Assembly: GCF_000718785.1 (NCBI RefSeq)
Contig: NZ_JOCA01000039.1
Location: forward strand, 1-29,780
Direction of reading: 5' to 3'
DNA length: 29,780 nt
Source: Streptomyces sp. NRRL WC-3626
GTDB lineage: Bacteria; Actinomycetota; Actinomycetes; Streptomycetales; Streptomycetaceae
The notes beneath the pieces are model-generated. The model did not search any database and was not told the origin of the DNA. It was given only the letters and a program-made list of their open reading frames with translations. Made by a program: the position numbers and the translations under genes. Below are positions 25,706 through 29,780 of the stretch, in pieces. The first letter of the stretch is position 1. Each line of letters begins with the position of its first letter.

Positions 25706-26370
25706 CCGACGTGACCACGGCCGCCGACCGGGCCGCCGCCTACTGGAACTCTCCCGGCACCGTCACGGAGTTCCGCTCCCTCGACGTACAGCCCTATCTG
25801 ACCGGCCTGCTCGACAGCACAGCCGTCGACGGCCCCGCCCTCGACGTCGGCTGCGGCGGCGGCCGTAACACCCTGGCCCTGCTGGAACGGGGCTTCGACG
25901 TCCTCGCCGTCGACCTGCACGCGGGGATGGTGGAGGCGACCCGGGCCAGGACGGCCGCGTATCCGTCCGGCCGTGTCTCGGTCCGACAGGGCCCCGCACA
26001 CGAGATCCCCGCCAAGGACGGGACGTTCGCCCTCGCGGTGTGCTACGGCGTCCTGCACAATGCGGTGGACCGGGCCCAGTGGGCGGCCACGGTCACCGAA
26101 CTGGCCCGGGTGCTGCGTCCCGGCGGGCTGCTGGCGCTGAACACCTTCACCCGCGAGACCCTGGATCCCGTGCTGCGCGCGGGCACGGAGGACGGCCAGT
26201 ACCTGCTGCCCGACAACGTCCCCATGGTGCTGCTGCCCGTCGACGAGGTGCTCGCGGCGTTCACCGCGGCCGGACTGGCCGCCCGGGGCGAGGTGCACAC
26301 CTACGTCCGTGACCTGGACGTGGGACCGCGCGCCGTCCTTCGCTGCGTGCTGCGGCGGGAGGGGGACTGA
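25702..26370 (+). CDS. Class I SAM-dependent methyltransferase
   Basis: The 222-aa protein has motif I LDVGCGGGRN (47-56), acidic loop AVDLH, motif II region FALAVCYGVLHN and motif III LARVLRPGGLLALNTF. These mark a Rossmann-fold small-molecule methyltransferase of the UbiE/Methyltransf_11 type. It probably acts on O, N or C of a pathway intermediate; the acceptor is unknown. It is fully coupled to the GHMP gene (ATGA overlap), and the decarboxylase gene begins 1 nt after its stop. Confidence 0.92.
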   Translation: MTDVTTAADRAAAYWNSPGTVTEFRSLDVQPYLTGLLDSTAVDGPALDVGCGGGRNTLALLERGFDVLAVDLHAGMVEATRARTAAYPSGRVSVRQGPAHEIPAKDGTFALAVCYGVLHNAVDRAQWAATVTELARVLRPGGLLALNTFTRETLDPVLRAGTEDGQYLLPDNVPMVLLPVDEVLAAFTAAGLAARGEVHTYVRDLDVGPRAVLRCVLRREGD

Positions 26371-26371
26371 C

Positions 26372-28804
26372 ATGGCGGACCTGGACGACGGTTCGACCGA
26401 GACCGATCCTTTCCCGCAAAGCCCCCTGCCTGAGGGGGAGTTGGAAGCGCTGCTCGACGCCCGCCTCGCGGAGGTGCCCGGCTGGCATTCCCCGGACGAT
26501 CCGGTGCGGCTCGGCTTCGCCATGACGGCACCGCATGACCTGGCCCTGGAGACCTTCGGCCGCTTCGCCGCACGCAACCCCAACAACGTCGGTGTGCACA
26601 CCCGCTTCGGTGACGGTGTCCGCGGCACCCGGCGCCTGGAGCGGGAGGCGGTCCTCGCGCTCGCCGGGCTCCTGAACGCCGACGCCGCCGACGGGTATGT
26701 CACCAGCGGCGCGAACGAGGGGACCCTGGCCGGGCTGCGTGTCGGCCGTAACGCGCTGCGTGCCGCGGACGCCGGACGGGTCGTCGTCCTCGCGTCGACG
26801 CTCACCCACCACTCCGTGGCGAAGGCCGCGGAAATACTCGGCCTCGAGCTGCGGCTCTGCCCGGCGGGTCCGTCCTGGCGGCTGGAGGCCGCGGCGGTGG
26901 CAGCCGCGCTGGACGATCTCGCGGCGCAGAGCCCGGCGGGCGACCGCACCGGGGTGATCGTGGTGTCCACCGCCGGCTACTACAACACCGGCATGGTCGA
27001 CCCGGTTGACGAGATTGCCGACGTGCTCGCACGACGGGCCGCGAACGGCGGTGACCTGAGGCTCTTCCACCACGTGGACGCGGCGCACGGCGGCATGATC
27101 CTGCCCTTCACCGCCCCGGAAGTGCCCTTCGACTTCCGTAACCCACACGTGCACTCGATCGTGCTCGACCCGCACAAGTCCGGCCTCATGCCCTACACTT
27201 GCGGGGTTTTCCTGTGCCGCAAGGGCCTGATGGGCCATGGCGCGGTGCCCGCCCCGATGTCCGGCTTCCTCGACGAGACGATCACCGGGTCACGCTCCGG
27301 CGCGATGGCCGCCGCCCTGTGGTCGCTGGTCTTCGGGGTGGCGGCGGACGGCTACCGGCAGGTGTTCCGCCACTGTCTGGCCGTGCGCGACCAACTGGCC
27401 GACGCGATACGGGCCGCCGATCCCGACGCGGTGGTGCTGCCCTCACCCGGCAACACCGTCGTCGTCGCCGCCTTCTCCCACGAGGGCGGCCGCCTGCCCG
27501 CCGAACTCCTCGAGCGCTACCGCCTGGTGGGGAACATGCTGGCGTGGAGCACGCCGGACGGTACGGAGGAGGAGCGGCTCTTCTACCACTTCTACGCCAT
27601 GCCCCACCTGACCCCGGCCCACGTCGACGGCTTCCGCACCGCCCTCGCCGCCGCGGTCCGCGCGCCCGCGCCATCACGGTCCCGGCGCCCCGCCGGGGAC
27701 ACCGCGGCTCCCGGTTTACCGGGCGAGCTGCGGGAGTTGCGGCGCAGCAGCGTCTGCCTGAGGCACCTCGTGGTCCATCCTCCGCAGCGCCGCGACCCGG
27801 ACGGCCATCCGCACACGTACTCCTTCCACACCTTCCAGGACCGGGCGGGCCTCGGCGAGGACCTGACCGCACGCCCGTGGGACGGCGACGGCACGCACCC
27901 GGGCCTGTACGTCTACGCGCCCGACCTGGACCACCCCTTCGCCAACGAACTGTTCGGGGTGACCGATCCCCGGCGATACGCGCTGGAGGTTCTCGACCGT
28001 AACCAGCAGAAGCTGTCGCTGGTCGGCGCCGCGCACTTCTCCGTCTTCGGCCCCGAGCCCCGGGACGCCGACCGGCCCGTGGTCCTCGCCAACTTCCACG
28101 CGGCCGGGACCTTGCGGTCCGTCGAGTACAAGTACGGGGACCGCCGGTACAACGACGAGGTGCAGGTCTTCCGGGACACGATCGTGGTCAAGGTCGGCAA
28201 GGACGCGCGCAGTGTGCACCGCGACGGCGACGACTACTCCTTCTCCCTGGACACCTCGCTGGAGCTGCGGGTGAGGGTGTCGGACGACGACAGTGCCCCG
28301 CGTGTCGAGCGGGTGGCCCGGCACGCCGATCCGGCGCTGCCACGGCGGCGGCATCTGCTGCGCGGCCAGTACCGCCGGTTTCCCAACCGGTTCTTCGACA
28401 CGGTCATCGAGATGACCGTGGGGCGGCGGCATTCTGCGCCCGGCGCACCCCGTGTGCCCGCTCTGCCGGGCGGCGGCGTGCTGGCCCGGTCCGCGGAACT
28501 GGACCTGGTCCGTGTGGTGCCGTCCGTCCAGGACGGCGATCTGCGGGTGACGCTCACCGCGGTCGACCAGACCGGCGAGGCCGTGTTCTCGGTGCCGCTC
28601 GGCCTGGGCGCCCGGCTGCCCGCGCTGCTGACGGGCATCCCGGTCGGCGACCCGGAGAGCCTGACGCCCGCCGAGGTGGTGACCTGGGCCGCCGGTCTGT
28701 ATCCGCCGGTGCGGGCGCTGCGTGAGGCGGCCCGCTCCCAGGGACGTTACCGGCACCTGTCCGCCTGTCCGGACGGCCCGCCCGGACAGGCGCAGCCGTC
28801 ATGA
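26372..28804 (+). CDS. PLP-dependent group II decarboxylase fused to an unrecognised C-terminal domain
   Basis: The 810-aa protein is about 350 residues longer than ordinary group II decarboxylases. Residues 1-430 form a PLP fold: TSGANEGTL phosphate-binding region, HVDAAHGG with the PLP-ring Asp, and LDPHKSG with Lys269 as Schiff-base lysine. These resemble glutamate, histidine and tyrosine decarboxylases (including MfnA). A Pro/Arg-rich linker (435-455) leads to a roughly 350-residue domain rich in beta-like segments (YSFHTFQDRAGLGEDL, LYVYAPDLDHPFANELFG, EYKYGDRRYNDEVQVFRDT, LELRVRVSDDD) that I cannot place. Codon 449 (27716-27718), in the linker, is TTA. The likely role of the N-terminal part is decarboxylation of an amino acid; the C-terminal part may bind or modify the product. 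Start ATG 26372 has a GGAGG box. Confidence 0.85.
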   Translation: MADLDDGSTETDPFPQSPLPEGELEALLDARLAEVPGWHSPDDPVRLGFAMTAPHDLALETFGRFAARNPNNVGVHTRFGDGVRGTRRLEREAVLALAGLLNADAADGYVTSGANEGTLAGLRVGRNALRAADAGRVVVLASTLTHHSVAKAAEILGLELRLCPAGPSWRLEAAAVAAALDDLAAQSPAGDRTGVIVVSTAGYYNTGMVDPVDEIADVLARRAANGGDLRLFHHVDAAHGGMILPFTAPEVPFDFRNPHVHSIVLDPHKSGLMPYTCGVFLCRKGLMGHGAVPAPMSGFLDETITGSRSGAMAAALWSLVFGVAADGYRQVFRHCLAVRDQLADAIRAADPDAVVLPSPGNTVVVAAFSHEGGRLPAELLERYRLVGNMLAWSTPDGTEEERLFYHFYAMPHLTPAHVDGFRTALAAAVRAPAPSRSRRPAGDTAAPGLPGELRELRRSSVCLRHLVVHPPQRRDPDGHPHTYSFHTFQDRAGLGEDLTARPWDGDGTHPGLYVYAPDLDHPFANELFGVTDPRRYALEVLDRNQQKLSLVGAAHFSVFGPEPRDADRPVVLANFHAAGTLRSVEYKYGDRRYNDEVQVFRDTIVVKVGKDARSVHRDGDDYSFSLDTSLELRVRVSDDDSAPRVERVARHADPALPRRRHLLRGQYRRFPNRFFDTVIEMTVGRRHSAPGAPRVPALPGGGVLARSAELDLVRVVPSVQDGDLRVTLTAVDQTGEAVFSVPLGLGARLPALLTGIPVGDPESLTPAEVVTWAAGLYPPVRALREAARSQGRYRHLSACPDGPPGQAQPS

Positions 28805-29780
28805 CCACGATCGCACTCGTCGTGCTGTGGGGCGTCCTGTCGTGGGGGGTCCTGCTCAGCGTGCGCGCGGTGTACGCCGCCCGCGTCCTCGACCGGCGGC
28901 GGCACGCCGTGCCCGTCGTCGGTGTGGGGCCGCGCGTCGTCCTGCTGGTGCCGGCCCTGCGCGAACAGGAGCTGCTGGCCGAGGTGGTGCGGGCGGCGGC
29001 CGGGCTGTCGTACCCGCCGGGTCTGCTGCATGTCGTCGTGGTGACCACGCAACGCGAGGAGCGGGAGCGGGACGCCGTGGCGGCGCGGGTGCCCGCTCTG
29101 GCGGACGATCTGGTCAGTGGTGGCGTGGAGGCCGCGGCCGCCCGGCTCGCCGGGATCGTGCCGTCCGGCCGGGCCGCGGAGACCGTGCGGCGCATCCGCG
29201 CTTCCGGTGATCCGGCTGCCGCCTTGCGTGGGGAGATCGGGGCTGTCCTGACCACGCGTGAGGTTGCCGCTGCCGTGCTGCCGGTGATCGCGGCCGAGCA
29301 CCCCGGGGTCGGCCTGCATCACTTGCACTACACGGGCGAGGGTGCCAAGAGCGGTCAGCTCGTACATGCCGTCGAGCAACTGGCGGACGTGCTCCCGCCC
29401 GACGCCGACCCTGCCTACACCTACGTGGGGCTGTATGACGCGGACTCGCAGCCGGACCTGGGGAGCCTGGAGCAGCTGGCGGCCACCGTGTCCCGGGGGG
29501 ATGGACCCGTGCCCGACCTGGTTCAGCAACTCCCGCTCCAGCTGCGCCGGCCTGACGCGGCACGAGGTGGCGGCACGGACGTGCTGATGCGCGCCCACGC
29601 CCTGGCCGATCTGCGCCGCCGCACGGGCGTGGAGGCGTACCGCATCCTGGCCCGGCGCCGCATCCGGTCCGCGCGGTTGCCTGTGTGGCTTGGGGTTGTT
29701 GTGGAGCCGGTGGTGTACGGGGTCGGCGCCGGGCTGTTCGTCCGCCACGACACTCTGGTGTCTATTGGTATGTACGAGGA
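28801..29780 (+). CDS. Membrane-associated GT2 glycosyltransferase, truncated by window edge
   Basis: Open from the ATG at 28801 (4-nt overlap with the decarboxylase stop) to the window end, 326 codons so far. An N-terminal membrane helix (about 4-24) is followed by a GT-A strand RVVLLVPALREQE, then VVVVTTQRE, a helical insert of about 100 residues, HYTGEGAKSGQLVHAVEQL, and LYDADSQPD with the DxD metal/nucleotide-sugar motif at Asp213-Asp215. This layout fits family 2 processive or lipid-linked sugar transferases anchored in the cytoplasmic membrane. It may glycosylate the pathway product or a membrane lipid carrier. The donor and acceptor are not determinable here. Confidence 0.82.
   Translation, partial: MTTIALVVLWGVLSWGVLLSVRAVYAARVLDRRRHAVPVVGVGPRVVLLVPALREQELLAEVVRAAAGLSYPPGLLHVVVVTTQREERERDAVAARVPALADDLVSGGVEAAAARLAGIVPSGRAAETVRRIRASGDPAAALRGEIGAVLTTREVAAAVLPVIAAEHPGVGLHHLHYTGEGAKSGQLVHAVEQLADVLPPDADPAYTYVGLYDADSQPDLGSLEQLAATVSRGDGPVPDLVQQLPLQLRRPDAARGGGTDVLMRAHALADLRRRTGVEAYRILARRRIRSARLPVWLGVVVEPVVYGVGAGLFVRHDTLVSIGMYE

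Overview
The window is high-GC actinobacterial DNA and almost certainly comes from a Streptomyces or close relative. The evidence is strong third-position GC bias, GTG/TTG starts, many 4-nt ATGA/GTGA gene overlaps, a complete 'conservon' (a G-protein-like operon typical of streptomycetes), and rare TTA leucine codons of the kind that depend on the bldA tRNA. It reads as an accessory, secondary-metabolism region with parts of at least three biosynthetic loci. Nothing here identifies the species. No rRNA, tRNA, CRISPR array or transposase was recognised.

Left part (1-7794). On the minus strand an aminotransferase, a cytochrome P450 and the first 811 codons of a modular type I polyketide synthase form one transcription unit that leaves the window at base 1. 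The PKS opens with a loading AT-ACP and then a KS, so this should be the start of an assembly line. A long non-coding stretch separates it from an MFS exporter divergent from a TetR regulator, with a candidate operator between them.

Middle (8099-17267, all minus strand). A four-gene operon encodes a geranylgeranyl-type prenyl diphosphate synthase, a class II diterpene cyclase with DTDD, a P450, and a class I terpene synthase. Together these are a compact labdane-related diterpenoid pathway: C20 chain, then protonation-initiated bicyclic diphosphate, then ionisation to a hydrocarbon, then oxidation. Directly upstream, separated by a hairpin terminator, is a conservon (sensor ATPase, roadblock protein, DUF742 protein, Ras-like GTPase) ending in a CYP157-like P450 that lacks the ExxR motif.

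Right part (18344-29780). A secreted tripeptidyl-aminopeptidase-type hydrolase is followed by a divergent HxlR regulator/quinone oxidoreductase pair with an inverted-repeat operator. After about 0.9 kb of mostly featureless DNA, a good sigma-70-like promoter drives a plus-strand operon: HAD phosphatase, PrnB-family heme protein, GHMP-superfamily enzyme, SAM methyltransferase, an 810-aa PLP decarboxylase fused to an unrecognised C-terminal domain, and a membrane GT2 glycosyltransferase that runs off the right edge. No halogenase or other pyrrolnitrin gene is visible, so this looks like a different and possibly undescribed pathway. Two of its genes carry TTA codons, as does the DUF742 gene of the conservon, so developmental (bldA) control is plausible for both loci.
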